DNA of 64,000 nucleotides from Candidatus Leptovillus affinis (GTDB lineage: Bacteria > Chloroflexota > Anaerolineae > Promineifilales > Promineifilaceae). The DNA lies in the NCBI GenBank assembly GCA_016705235.1, contig JADIYP010000001.1, forward strand, positions 1,302,001 through 1,366,000. The letters are read 5' to 3'. Positions 24,673-31,979 of this stretch are shown here, in pieces. Below the pieces are notes generated by a model. That model was given only the letters and a program-made list of their open reading frames with translations. It was not told the DNA's origin and searched no databases. The number at the start of each line of letters is the position of its first letter. Within the stretch, counting starts at the first letter, position 1. A program made the translations under genes and the position numbers.

Positions 24673-25196
24673 TGGCGCAGCAGCCTTTGGCTGGTGGGTT
24701 GGTGACTGGCAAGCGGGGTGTGGCGCGGTCAGACGAGCACCGCAGGCACTGAGATGCGGCCACAACCCAAACGGAAGATGCGCGGCAGTGGGCCAATTTT
24801 TTTTCCACCCTTCTTGCCGCCAACACCCCTTCATCTTGCCCTGTGCCACCAGCCATTTTGCCCCCACACCACCCATTTTGCCTGCACCAGCCAATCGACT
24901 GCAAATTGGCTGCACCAGCCATTTTGCCCCGTGCACCAGCCATTTTGCCCTGTGCACCAGCCATTTTGTGCCATGCACCAGCCATTTTGCCCTGTGCACC
25001 AGCCATTTTGCCCCGTGCACCAGCCATTTTGCCCTGTGCACCAGCCATTTTGCCCCGTGCACCAGCCATTTTGCCCCGTGCACCAGCCATTTTATCCTCA
25101 TCCCCACGGGGACGGCCGTCACCCATCGTCAATCGTCAATCGTCAATCGCCAATTGTCAATTGGCTATTAACCATTGACAATTCTATAATCCCCCC
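24673..25196. repeat. 21-bp minisatellite and flanking repeats
   Basis: Eight full copies and one partial copy of the 21-base unit CACCAGCCATTTTGCCCYGTG run from 24913 to 25094, with degenerate copies from 24841. The third copy has GTGCCATG in place of the usual end. Before it lies the 53-base block shared with 23662-23714 (here 24673-24725). After it are short CGTCAATCGTCAATC repeats. Because 21 is a multiple of three, long open frames exist on both strands (HQPFCPV, KWLVHGA), but no start signal or domain supports them. Not CRISPR: there are no unique spacers. Confidence 0.85.
25161..25190 (+). promoter_or_regulatory. promoter of the MBL hydrolase gene, leaderless
   Basis: TTGGCT at 25161-25166, an 18-base spacer and a perfect TATAAT at 25185-25190, then six bases (all C) before the ATG at 25197. 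No ribosome binding site is present, so the mRNA probably begins at the start codon. Confidence 0.65.
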
Positions 25197-26201
25197 ATGA
25201 CATCCATCCAAAAATTCACCACCAGCGGCGGGCGGATTATTTATTCCTTCCCCGTGCGCGCCTTCCCCGGCCTCGTCAACAACGTCTACCTCATCAGCGA
25301 CGGCGATCAGCTCATCCTGGTAGACTGCGGCTCCGGCTACGACAAAGCCAACGACGAACTGCTGGCGGGCGTCACGGCCGTTGCCGAACAGTACGACCAC
25401 ACCATCAGCCTGACGGCCGTTTCCACCATCCTCATCACCCACGGCCACATCGACCATTACGGCGGCCTGCCCTTCGTGCGCCAATTCACCAACGCCCCCA
25501 TCGGCGTCCACATTCTGGACCGGCGCGTGCTGTCCAACTTTGAAGAGCGCATCGTCTTTGCCGCCAGCCGCCTGGACATTTTTCTGGAACGCGCCGGCGT
25601 CGCCGACAAACACCGCGAAGGGTTGATGGCCGCTTACCATTTCGGCAAAAATTTCTACCGCTCCACGCCCATCCAGTTCTTGCTGGACGAGGATGAACCG
25701 ACCGTGGGCGGCATTCGCGTCTACCACGTGCCCGGCCACTGCCCCGGCCAGGTCTGTCTGCACGTCGACGACATCATGCTGACGGCCGACCACATCCTCT
25801 CGCGCATCACGCCCCATCAAGCGCCTGAATCCATCACCCACAACATGGGCCTGGGCCATTACCTGGCCTCGCTCAAGAAGATCGAGAAATTGGACGGCAT
25901 CCGGTTGGGGTTGGGCGGGCATCAGGACCCAATAGAGGATGTATACGGCCGTATCGCCGCCATCCGCCAATCCCACGACCAACGCCTGCAAAAAGTGCTG
26001 GACATCAGCCGCGAACCGAAATCCATCGCCGCCATCAGCCGCGAATTGTTTGGCAATGTGGAAAGCTACCACGTCTTGCTGGCTCTGGAAGAAACCGGCG
26101 CCCACGTCGAATACCTCTATCAACGCGGCGAACTCATCGCCGCCAACCTGGACGAAATCGCCGGGCAGCGCCATCCGGTGGTGCAATACCTGCGCGCCTA
26201 G
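25197..26201 (+). CDS. MBL-fold metallo-hydrolase
   Basis: 334-residue metallo-beta-lactamase-fold protein. VNNVYLISDGDQLILVDCG opens the fold. THGHIDHYGGLPF is the H-x-H-x-D-H metal motif. VPGHCPGQVCLHVDDIMLTADH gives the third histidine and bridging Asp. GLGGHQDPIEDV gives the last histidine. The C-terminal 80 residues are helical, with ISRELFGNVESYHVLLALEE, as in hydrolases of the LACTB2/RNase-like group with a winged-helix-like tail. The substrate cannot be read from the sequence; thioester or nucleic-acid hydrolysis are possible. It ends inside the first base of the duplicated 121-bp repeat. Leaderless promoter. Confidence 0.9.
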   Translation: MTSIQKFTTSGGRIIYSFPVRAFPGLVNNVYLISDGDQLILVDCGSGYDKANDELLAGVTAVAEQYDHTISLTAVSTILITHGHIDHYGGLPFVRQFTNAPIGVHILDRRVLSNFEERIVFAASRLDIFLERAGVADKHREGLMAAYHFGKNFYRSTPIQFLLDEDEPTVGGIRVYHVPGHCPGQVCLHVDDIMLTADHILSRITPHQAPESITHNMGLGHYLASLKKIEKLDGIRLGLGGHQDPIEDVYGRIAAIRQSHDQRLQKVLDISREPKSIAAISRELFGNVESYHVLLALEETGAHVEYLYQRGELIAANLDEIAGQRHPVVQYLRA

Positions 26202-26438
26202 CCAGGGGCTAAAGCCCCCGGCTAAAAAACAACGCCCCGTAAACGGGGCTAAAAGAGAAGCTGTAGCCGGGTTTACCCGGCGTCGTTTTATTGCCGGGGC
26301 ATTTATGCCCCTGGCCACCTAGCCAGGGGCTAAAGCCCTCGGCTAAAAAACAACGCCCCGTAAACGGGGCTAAAAGAGAAGCTATAGCCGGGTTTACCCG
26401 GCGTCGTTTTATTGCCGGGGCATTTATGCCCCGGCCAC
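26200..26438. repeat. 121-bp multi-hairpin element in two tandem copies
   Basis: Unit one is 26200-26320 and unit two 26321-26438, nearly identical. Each contains four hairpins in a row: CAGGGGCTAAAGCCCCCGG, GCCCCGTAAACGGGGC, GCCGGGTTTACCCGGC and GCCGGGGCATTTATGCCCC. The first unit overlaps the stop of the MBL gene. The tandem ends 15 bases before the mutY ATG. It can fold strongly in RNA on either strand and could act as a terminator or mRNA stabiliser. The mutY frame happens to stay open through unit two. Confidence 0.88.
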
Positions 26439-26452
26439 AGGCGAACACCTCA

Positions 26453-27556
26453 ATGACCACACAATCCGCCGCACCCCACCCTTTACCCATCGCCCAATCA
26501 CTGCTCGATTGGTGGGACGCCGGCCACGCCGATTGGCCCTGGCGCGGCACGCGCGACCCGTACCGCATCTGGGTAGCGGAAATCATGCTCCAGCAGACAC
26601 AAATCGCCACCGTGATTCCCTACTACCAGCGCTGGCTGACGCGATTCCCCACGGTGCAGGATTTAGCCGCCGCGTCGTTGGATGAAGTGCTGAAGTTGTG
26701 GGAAGGATTGGGCTATTACGGCCGTGCGCGCAACATGCACGCCGCCGCGCAAAGGGTGATGGGGGATTGGCACGGCCGTTTCCCCGCCACCGCCGCCCAA
26801 TTGCAAACATTGCCCGGCATTGGCCGCTACACCGCCGGAGCCATCGCCGCCATCGCCTTCGGCGAGCCGGTCCCCGTGTTAGACGGCAACGTCATCCGCG
26901 TCCTCAGCCGCCTCACCGACCTGCCCGACGACGTGACGCAGACAGCCACCAAAAACCATCTCTGGCAGCTTGCCGCCACCCTCGTACCGGCAGAGCGCCC
27001 CGGCGATTACAACCAGGCGCTCATGGAACTGGGCCAGACGCTCTGCCTGCCGCAGAAGCCGTTGTGCCTGCTCTGCCCGTTGGCCGATTTTTGCCTGGCG
27101 CGGCAGCGGGGGACGCAGTCGGAACGGCCGTGCAAACCCCCGCGCCAGCGCACGCCCCACTACGACGTGGCCGCCGGCATCATCTGGCAGAATGGCATGG
27201 GGAAAGATGAGCGGTTTTTGATTGCGCAACGGCCGTTAGACGGCCTGCTCGGTGGCTTGTGGGAATTTCCCGGCGGCAAACAAGAAGCTGGCGAATCCTT
27301 GCCCGCCGCCCTGGAACGCGAAATTCAAGAAGAACTGGCCCTGGAAATCCGGGTTGGTGACCATCTGATCAGCATCAAACACGCCTACACCCACTTCCGC
27401 ATCACCCTCCACGCCTACCACGCCGCCTACGTGGCCGGTTCCCCCCAACACCTCGGCGTCGCCGACCACGCCTGGGTCACCCTGGCCGAGCTGGACCGCT
27501 ACGCCTTCGCCGTAACCGACCAAAAAATCATCGCCGCGCTGCGCGCCGCCATGTAG
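26453..27556 (+). CDS. mutY: A/G-specific adenine glycosylase MutY
   Basis: 367 residues. Removes adenine mispaired with 8-oxoguanine. DWPWRGTRDPYRIWVAEIML carries the catalytic Glu. LPGIGRYTAGAIAAIAF is the helix-hairpin-helix. VPVLDGNVIRVLSRL gives the catalytic Asp. The 4Fe-4S loop is Cys-x6-Cys-x2-Cys-x5-Cys (CLPQKPLCLLCPLADFC). The C-terminal NUDIX-like domain that reads 8-oxoG has LWEFPGGKQEAGES and LEREIQEEL. The ATG at 26453 is chosen; the frame is open upstream only through the repeat, and adding those 54 residues would give an Arg-rich nonsense leader. The nearby 8-oxoguanine deaminase and Nudix genes are far away and probably unrelated. Confidence 0.94.
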   Translation: MTTQSAAPHPLPIAQSLLDWWDAGHADWPWRGTRDPYRIWVAEIMLQQTQIATVIPYYQRWLTRFPTVQDLAAASLDEVLKLWEGLGYYGRARNMHAAAQRVMGDWHGRFPATAAQLQTLPGIGRYTAGAIAAIAFGEPVPVLDGNVIRVLSRLTDLPDDVTQTATKNHLWQLAATLVPAERPGDYNQALMELGQTLCLPQKPLCLLCPLADFCLARQRGTQSERPCKPPRQRTPHYDVAAGIIWQNGMGKDERFLIAQRPLDGLLGGLWEFPGGKQEAGESLPAALEREIQEELALEIRVGDHLISIKHAYTHFRITLHAYHAAYVAGSPQHLGVADHAWVTLAELDRYAFAVTDQKIIAALRAAM

Positions 27557-27582
27557 CGCCTTGGCCCGCCGCCGCTGCCCGG

Positions 27583-27957
27583 TTATCCCCGCAAAATCTC
27601 ATCGATTTCCGGCAGAGATAAGCCTTCCCAAAGATAAATCTTCAGGTCAATTTTTAGATCGTCGCTCACCGCGACGCCCTCGCTTTTAAGCAGTTCCGCC
27701 TGCACATTAGCCCCATGCTCCCGGTTGACAATGCTGATGCGGCCCTGGCTGTTGACCACGCGCTGCCAGGGAATGTTCTGATGTGCGGGGTCGTCGCGTT
27801 TGTCTTTGAGGGCGTTGAGGGCATAGCCTACGGCGCGCGCGGCGTTGGGATGGCCCAGAATGTTGGCGATACGGCCGTAACTCGTCACCTTGCCACGCGG
27901 CACCAGCCGCACCACCGCATACACCTGCTCATAAAAATTCGCACCCGGTTTTTCCAT
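27583..27957 (-). CDS. alkyltransferase-like protein (ATL, MGMT family)
   Basis: 124 residues, a DNA-binding domain of the O6-alkylguanine methyltransferase family. FYEQVYAVVRLVPRGKVTSYG, RIANILGHPNAARAVGYAL and IPWQRVVNSQGRIS are all family features. The active-site PCHR of true methyltransferases is PWQR here, so it cannot accept the alkyl group. It is expected to bind alkylated bases and recruit nucleotide excision repair. AGGGAG seven bases before the ATG at 27957 sets the start. It converges with mutY with a 26-base gap. Confidence 0.92.
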   Translation of the reverse strand: MEKPGANFYEQVYAVVRLVPRGKVTSYGRIANILGHPNAARAVGYALNALKDKRDDPAHQNIPWQRVVNSQGRISIVNREHGANVQAELLKSEGVAVSDDLKIDLKIYLWEGLSLPEIDEILRG

Positions 27958-27975
27958 ATGCCAACTCCCTTGAAC

Positions 27976-28044
27976 ATAGGACACGGATTGACGCGGATAA
28001 ACACGGATAAGAATCCGTGAAAATCCGTGTGCATCCGTGTCCGT
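27976..28044. repeat. CACGGAT-type dispersed repeat
   Basis: Imperfect inverted repeats built on ACACGGATT, CACGGATAAGAATCCGTG and ATCCGTGTGCATCCGTGTCC. It lies upstream of the alkyltransferase-like gene. The same family appears at 59083-59146 and 61508-61570. Such elements are common intergenic repeats in several phyla. Confidence 0.65.
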
Positions 28045-28098
28045 TTCATTGATGGTGTTGAGCCTGCGCTCATGTCATCTTCTTCGATTTACCTGGTA

Positions 28099-28131
28099 AG
28101 ATTGGTCCAATCTCCAAGATTGGACCAATCT
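28099..28131. terminator. paired-palindrome element, second copy
   Basis: AGATTGGTCCAATCT, CCA, then AGATTGGACCAATCT: identical to the element at 1582-1614 except for one spacer base. It lies seven bases after the stop of the minus-strand ABC permease gene at 28138, so it is well placed as its terminator. Confidence 0.75.
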
Positions 28132-28137
28132 ATCTAC

Positions 28138-29352
28138 TTATTCATACCGAAAGCGCACAATGCCCACGACGAAAAAAACAACGGCAAAACCGCTTAACAC
28201 GGCCGCTTCCGGCAAAATTTCGGCCACGCCGGCGCCGCGCATGACCAGATCGGCCAGACCTTGCATGGCCCAGGTGGTGGGCAAGACGTGCACGGCCGTT
28301 TGCACCGCCGGTGGAAATAGTTCAATCGGAAACCAGCAGCCGCCCAACAAAGCCATCGACATGCCCAGCATGATGCTCAGGTTGTTGGCCTGGCCTTCGG
28401 TTTTAACAAACGTGGCCATCATCACGCCAAAAGCCACCGACGACAAGCCAAACGTGAGCAGCATAATTGCCAGGCCGGCCGGCGAACGGCCCCAGTTGAC
28501 GCCCATTACTACGATACCAAATCCGACGAGAATGCCCATCTGCACCACGGCCGTGCTAAATTGCCCGAAGATGGTTCCCAACAGGTACGTCGCCTTGCGC
28601 GTTGGCGTTACCAACAGGCGGCGCAGCGTGCCGTAACGCCGTTCAAACGCCAGCAGCGCCGACGTGCCCAACAGCGGGATAAACACCCAGGTAATGAGCT
28701 GCCCGGCCGATTGGTGCGCCGCCTGATCGTAGGTATTGGCCTCTGTGAGCGCCGCTTCTGGCTGGGTGACACTCACGCGCTGCGGCTCGTCGGCCAACAG
28801 CGCTGCGGCGAGATCGGCGGCTTGCTGGAAGTAGGCCTGTCTGGCGGCGTCGTCGGCGAAGGGCGCAAGTTGTTCGGCTTCTTGCAGGCTGGCGCGGGCG
28901 GCTATCCACGGCGCGCTGATGTCGCTGACGGCCGTTTGCACAGCCCGATCCGCAGCGTTGGCGTTGTTGTTGTTGGGCAGTTGGCGCAGGTCCAAAACGG
29001 CCGTGGACCCATCCAACACGGCCGCGCCAAAACCGGCCGGAATCACCAGCAGCGCCGGCGCTGCCTCATCGGCGAAGCGCGTTTCCGCCTCGGCCAGCGG
29101 TTCTTCTTCGATGCGCACCACGTCCGACGCCGCCAGGGCGCGGATCAACGTGTTTGCCGGTTCGCTGCCGTCCTGGTTTACCACCAGCAGCACGATGCGA
29201 TTGTCGCCCGCGCCGGTTTGGCCGGTTCCCACGCCGCCGCTGAGCAGCACGGTGAATACCAGGGGCAGAATCAAAAAGAAAAGTAGTTCGGTTCGGCTGG
29301 AAAAGCGGATGATGGTGTCTTTCCAGGCCAGAGCGGTCATTTTTTGGAACAT
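28138..29352 (-). CDS. ABC-2 type exporter permease (second)
   Basis: 404-residue permease with one N-terminal helix (ELLFFLILPLVFTVLLSGG), an extracytoplasmic domain of about 180 residues, and five C-terminal helices starting ITWVFIPLLGTSALLAF. ERRYGTLRRLLVTPTRKATYLLG is the conserved ABC-2 coupling loop. It resembles NatB/YhgE/YbhR-type exporters of drugs, sodium or lipids. GGAGG four bases before the ATG supports the start. It is the third gene of an ATPase-permease-permease operon, so the transporter is probably a heterodimer in the membrane with a homodimeric ATPase. Confidence 0.9.
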   Translation of the reverse strand: MFQKMTALAWKDTIIRFSSRTELLFFLILPLVFTVLLSGGVGTGQTGAGDNRIVLLVVNQDGSEPANTLIRALAASDVVRIEEEPLAEAETRFADEAAPALLVIPAGFGAAVLDGSTAVLDLRQLPNNNNANAADRAVQTAVSDISAPWIAARASLQEAEQLAPFADDAARQAYFQQAADLAAALLADEPQRVSVTQPEAALTEANTYDQAAHQSAGQLITWVFIPLLGTSALLAFERRYGTLRRLLVTPTRKATYLLGTIFGQFSTAVVQMGILVGFGIVVMGVNWGRSPAGLAIMLLTFGLSSVAFGVMMATFVKTEGQANNLSIMLGMSMALLGGCWFPIELFPPAVQTAVHVLPTTWAMQGLADLVMRGAGVAEILPEAAVLSGFAVVFFVVGIVRFRYE

Positions 29353-29387
29353 GAGTCCTCCAGACTATAAAGGGTTGGTTGATGGGT

Positions 29388-30653
29388 TCAGCGGGCGATG
29401 AGCGCGCCGGAGCGACGTTGGAAGATGAGAACGGCCGTGCCAAACAACAGCGCCGCCATCACCACCAACGCGATCAACGACGGGGCAATATCGGCCAGCG
29501 AGCCGCCCTGGCTTAACGACATGAAGCCTTCAATCGCCCAGGCGTTGGGCGTGATTTTGCTCAGTTGGGCCAGCAGCCCGGTGAACGGAATCTGCACAAA
29601 ACTGCCGCCCAAAATGCCAAAGGTTAGCATCAGCGCCGTGCCAAAACTGGATACCTGGCCGGGACGGCTAGCCAGCGAAGCCAGCAGCAGCCCCCAGCCG
29701 GTCGCCGCCGCCGACACGGTGACGATGAGCAGCACAACGCCGGGCAGATTGCCCCAGCGCAGGCCAAATAACAGGGCGCTGGCGGCAATCAACACACTTA
29801 CCTGCGCCACGCCAGTCAGGAAAATGCCCACCACTTTGCCGGCCAGAATTTGCGTGGCCGACGTGGGCGAAATGAGCAGGCGCGAGAGCGTGCCCTTGTC
29901 TCGTTCGGCCAGGATGCTGCGGCCGCCCAGGGCGACGGTGTACATGAGAAAAGCGACGGCCATGCCGGGGGCGATGTAGGCCAGGAAGTTGGGGTTGCTG
30001 GCCGCCTCGGCGGCGGCTTTGTCGCGTTCGATGCGGATGGGTTGGGGCGCGGCGTCCTGGTTGATCAGGCGTTGGCCCATTTCTTGCCCCAGAGTCATCA
30101 TGGATTCGGTGTCGGCGGGGGTGATACGGCCGTTCATCACCAACTGCGTCAGGGCCACATTCACGCTAACCAGGCCGGTTTCCACCTGATTGATGTAATC
30201 TTCCACAATGCTGCTGACGACATTGGCGCTGATGGGGCGGGCGGGATTGGCGTACACTTCGATGCTCACAGCATCGCCCACCTGGCCGCTGGCGTTGGGC
30301 AGAATACCGGCGGTAAAACCGGCCGGGATGATGACGGCGGCGGCGATGTCGTTGTTGTCTACCAGTTGGCGGGCGGCTTGGGGGGAAACGGCCGTGTCCG
30401 GCGCTAACAATTCGGCCAAATCGGCCGAAAACAGCACATCTGCCAATCCCTGGCCCAACTCGCCGCTGTCTTCGTTTACCACGGCGATGGGGATACCGGC
30501 TAACCCGCTGCCGCTGTTGCTAGAAAAGGAGCCGGTAATCAGCCCCAGCCCCAGCGTCAGGACAAATGGCGCGCCCAACATCAGCACCAGCGCACCCTTA
30601 TCTCGAAACAAAACAATCAAATCTTTCCAACCAATGTTCAGAATTTTTTTCAT
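29388..30653 (-). CDS. ABC-2 type exporter permease (first)
   Basis: 421 residues, same architecture as the following gene: MKKILNIGWKDLIVLFRDKG, a first helix (LVLMLGAPFVLTLGLGLITG), an extracytoplasmic domain and five helices. SILAERDKGTLSRLLISPTS is the ABC-2 coupling loop. The ATG at 30653 is preferred over a start 17 codons upstream, because MKKIL is the family-type N-terminus and AAGG is nearby. It is 55 bases after the ATPase stop and 35 before the second permease. The substrate is unknown; similar pairs export hydrophobic compounds. Confidence 0.9.
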   Translation of the reverse strand: MKKILNIGWKDLIVLFRDKGALVLMLGAPFVLTLGLGLITGSFSSNSGSGLAGIPIAVVNEDSGELGQGLADVLFSADLAELLAPDTAVSPQAARQLVDNNDIAAAVIIPAGFTAGILPNASGQVGDAVSIEVYANPARPISANVVSSIVEDYINQVETGLVSVNVALTQLVMNGRITPADTESMMTLGQEMGQRLINQDAAPQPIRIERDKAAAEAASNPNFLAYIAPGMAVAFLMYTVALGGRSILAERDKGTLSRLLISPTSATQILAGKVVGIFLTGVAQVSVLIAASALLFGLRWGNLPGVVLLIVTVSAAATGWGLLLASLASRPGQVSSFGTALMLTFGILGGSFVQIPFTGLLAQLSKITPNAWAIEGFMSLSQGGSLADIAPSLIALVVMAALLFGTAVLIFQRRSGALIAR

Positions 30654-30708
30654 GGTAACTACCTTTAGATTCGTGTTTGGCAGGCTGTCAGCATCACGCC
30701 GCACGCGG

Positions 30709-31656
30709 CTAATCCCGCAGCGCGCGCCCGGTCAGGTGCAGGAAGACGGCTTCCAGATTTGGCTCTTCGATTTCGATGGCCCGAATGGGCAGACCGGCGC
30801 TGTTGGCGCGTGTGACCACCGCCGGCAGCACGGCTGCCGCTTCTTTCACCGACAACACAATCTCGCCATCCAGCGAAGTGGCCGCCAATACGCCGTCCAC
30901 GCCGTTGAACAGGTCGGCATGGCCGTTGGCTTCGTGGCCTTCGCCAAAGTTCAGGCGCACGGTTTCTTGCTCGCCCACCACTTGTTTTAGCTCTTCTTGC
31001 GTGCCCAGGGCGATGAGACGGCCGTGATCGATAATGCCCACGCGGTCTGATAATTCTTCGGCTTCTTCCATGTAGTGGGTGGTATAAAGCACCGTCATGC
31101 CCTCGTCGCGCAGGTCGCGCACCATGTCCAAAATACGCCGCCGGCTTTGTGGGTCGATGCCCACCGTCGGCTCATCCATGAAAAGCAGCTGCGGTTTGTG
31201 CAGCAGCCCCACGGCGATGTTGATGCGCCGCTTCATGCCGCCGGAATAGGTTTCTACGCGGTCGTTGGCCCGGTCAGACAGGGCCACCTGTTCCAGCACT
31301 TCGTCGACGCGCTGCTTCAGGGCTTTGCCTTTCATGTCATACATCTGGCCCCAAAATTGGAGGTTTTGGCGGGCGGTCAGTTCATCATACAGGGCAATTT
31401 CTTGGGGCACGACGCCAATGATACGGCGGATGGCCAGGCTGTCCTGGGGGATGGCATGGTTGTCGATAACGGCCGTGCCGCCCGTTGGCGTCAGCAGACA
31501 GCTCAACATGGAAATAGTTGTCGTTTTACCGGCGCCGTTTGGCCCCAGCAGGCTAAAAATTTCCCCGCGCAGAACGCTGAAGGTAATGCCCTTCACGGCC
31601 TGATTATCGCCGTAGGATTTTTGCAGGTCTTTGGTGGTTAAAATTGGCTCAGACAT
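30709..31656 (-). CDS. ABC transporter ATP-binding protein
   Basis: 315 residues. Walker A is LLGPNGAGKTTT near residue 37-48, the Q-loop is VPQEIALYDELTA, the signature is YSGGMKRRINIA, and Walker B is LLFMDEPTVGIDPQSRR, with the H-loop TTHYMEEAEEL. The C-terminal extension of about 90 residues (DUF4162-like, EIEEPNLEAVFLHLTGRALRD) is usual for NatA/CcmA-type drug and antibiotic exporters. AGGAG lies eight bases before the ATG. First gene of the operon with two ABC-2 permeases. It could also serve the orphan permease at 4.7 kb, but the distance makes this unlikely. Confidence 0.95.
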   Translation of the reverse strand: MSEPILTTKDLQKSYGDNQAVKGITFSVLRGEIFSLLGPNGAGKTTTISMLSCLLTPTGGTAVIDNHAIPQDSLAIRRIIGVVPQEIALYDELTARQNLQFWGQMYDMKGKALKQRVDEVLEQVALSDRANDRVETYSGGMKRRINIAVGLLHKPQLLFMDEPTVGIDPQSRRRILDMVRDLRDEGMTVLYTTHYMEEAEELSDRVGIIDHGRLIALGTQEELKQVVGEQETVRLNFGEGHEANGHADLFNGVDGVLAATSLDGEIVLSVKEAAAVLPAVVTRANSAGLPIRAIEIEEPNLEAVFLHLTGRALRD

Positions 31657-31741
31657 TAAAAACTCCTTGGAGAGTCACGTCACCGCAGAATACGGAGAAG
31701 GCTGAGAAACAAGGGTCTTTGGGATTTCCTGGGGTTTGGTC

Positions 31742-31800
31742 TGATGCGTGAGGCGTAATGCGTGAAACCTTTCTGGTCACGCATCACGCTTCACGCATCA
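31742..31800. repeat. 24-base-arm hairpin repeat TGATGCGTGA family
   Basis: The left arm at 31742-31765 (TGATGCGTGAGGCGTAATGC, then GTGA) and right arm at 31777-31800 (TCACGCATCACGCTTCACGC, then ATCA) pair at 22 of 24 positions with an 11-base loop. It lies upstream of the ABC operon and downstream of nothing on the plus strand. It is an isolated intergenic hairpin of dispersed-repeat type. The rest of 31657-31979 holds no gene. Confidence 0.75.
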
Positions 31801-31943
31801 GGGGCTGTCTAACCCCTGAGTTCCTGAAGAACCAGAAACAATCGGCAGCGCCGGCGCAATCTACGGATGACGTATTGTGATTTGGTTATTGGTCTTTAGC
31901 GTAACAAAAAGAGGGGCAGGGGCGATGTGCTGGAAGTCATTGG

Positions 31944-31971
31944 CCGGGTCATGGTTTGGACCATGACCCGG
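31944..31971 (-). terminator. hairpin after the acyl-CoA ligase-like gene
   Basis: CCGGGTCATGGT and ACCATGACCCGG form a perfect 12-base stem with a TTGG loop, eight bases after the stop codon of the minus-strand gene at 31980. There is no long U tract, so it may stabilise the mRNA end instead of ending transcription by itself. Confidence 0.6.
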
Positions 31972-31979
31972 CGGGGAGG

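Noticed and set aside
24841..25094. Possible CRISPR array
   Set aside because: Units are contiguous 21-mers without unique spacers, and no cas genes are present.
25175..25190. TTGACA next to TATAAT before the MBL gene as a promoter pair
   Set aside because: The spacer would be only four bases. TTGGCT at 25161 gives a normal 18-base spacing.
24545..25200. Long open frames over the minisatellite on both strands
   Set aside because: The unit is 21 bases, so every frame repeats without stops. There is no ribosome binding site or recognisable protein.
25143..26318. A 391-codon open frame on the minus strand opposite the MBL hydrolase gene
   Set aside because: It is a shadow of the plus-strand gene: no domain, Gly/Ala/Val/Asp-rich composition typical of high-GC antisense, and its ends fall in repeats.
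26291..26452. 54-residue N-terminal extension of MutY
   Set aside because: It translates the second copy of the 121-bp repeat. The family N-terminus begins after the ATG at 26453.
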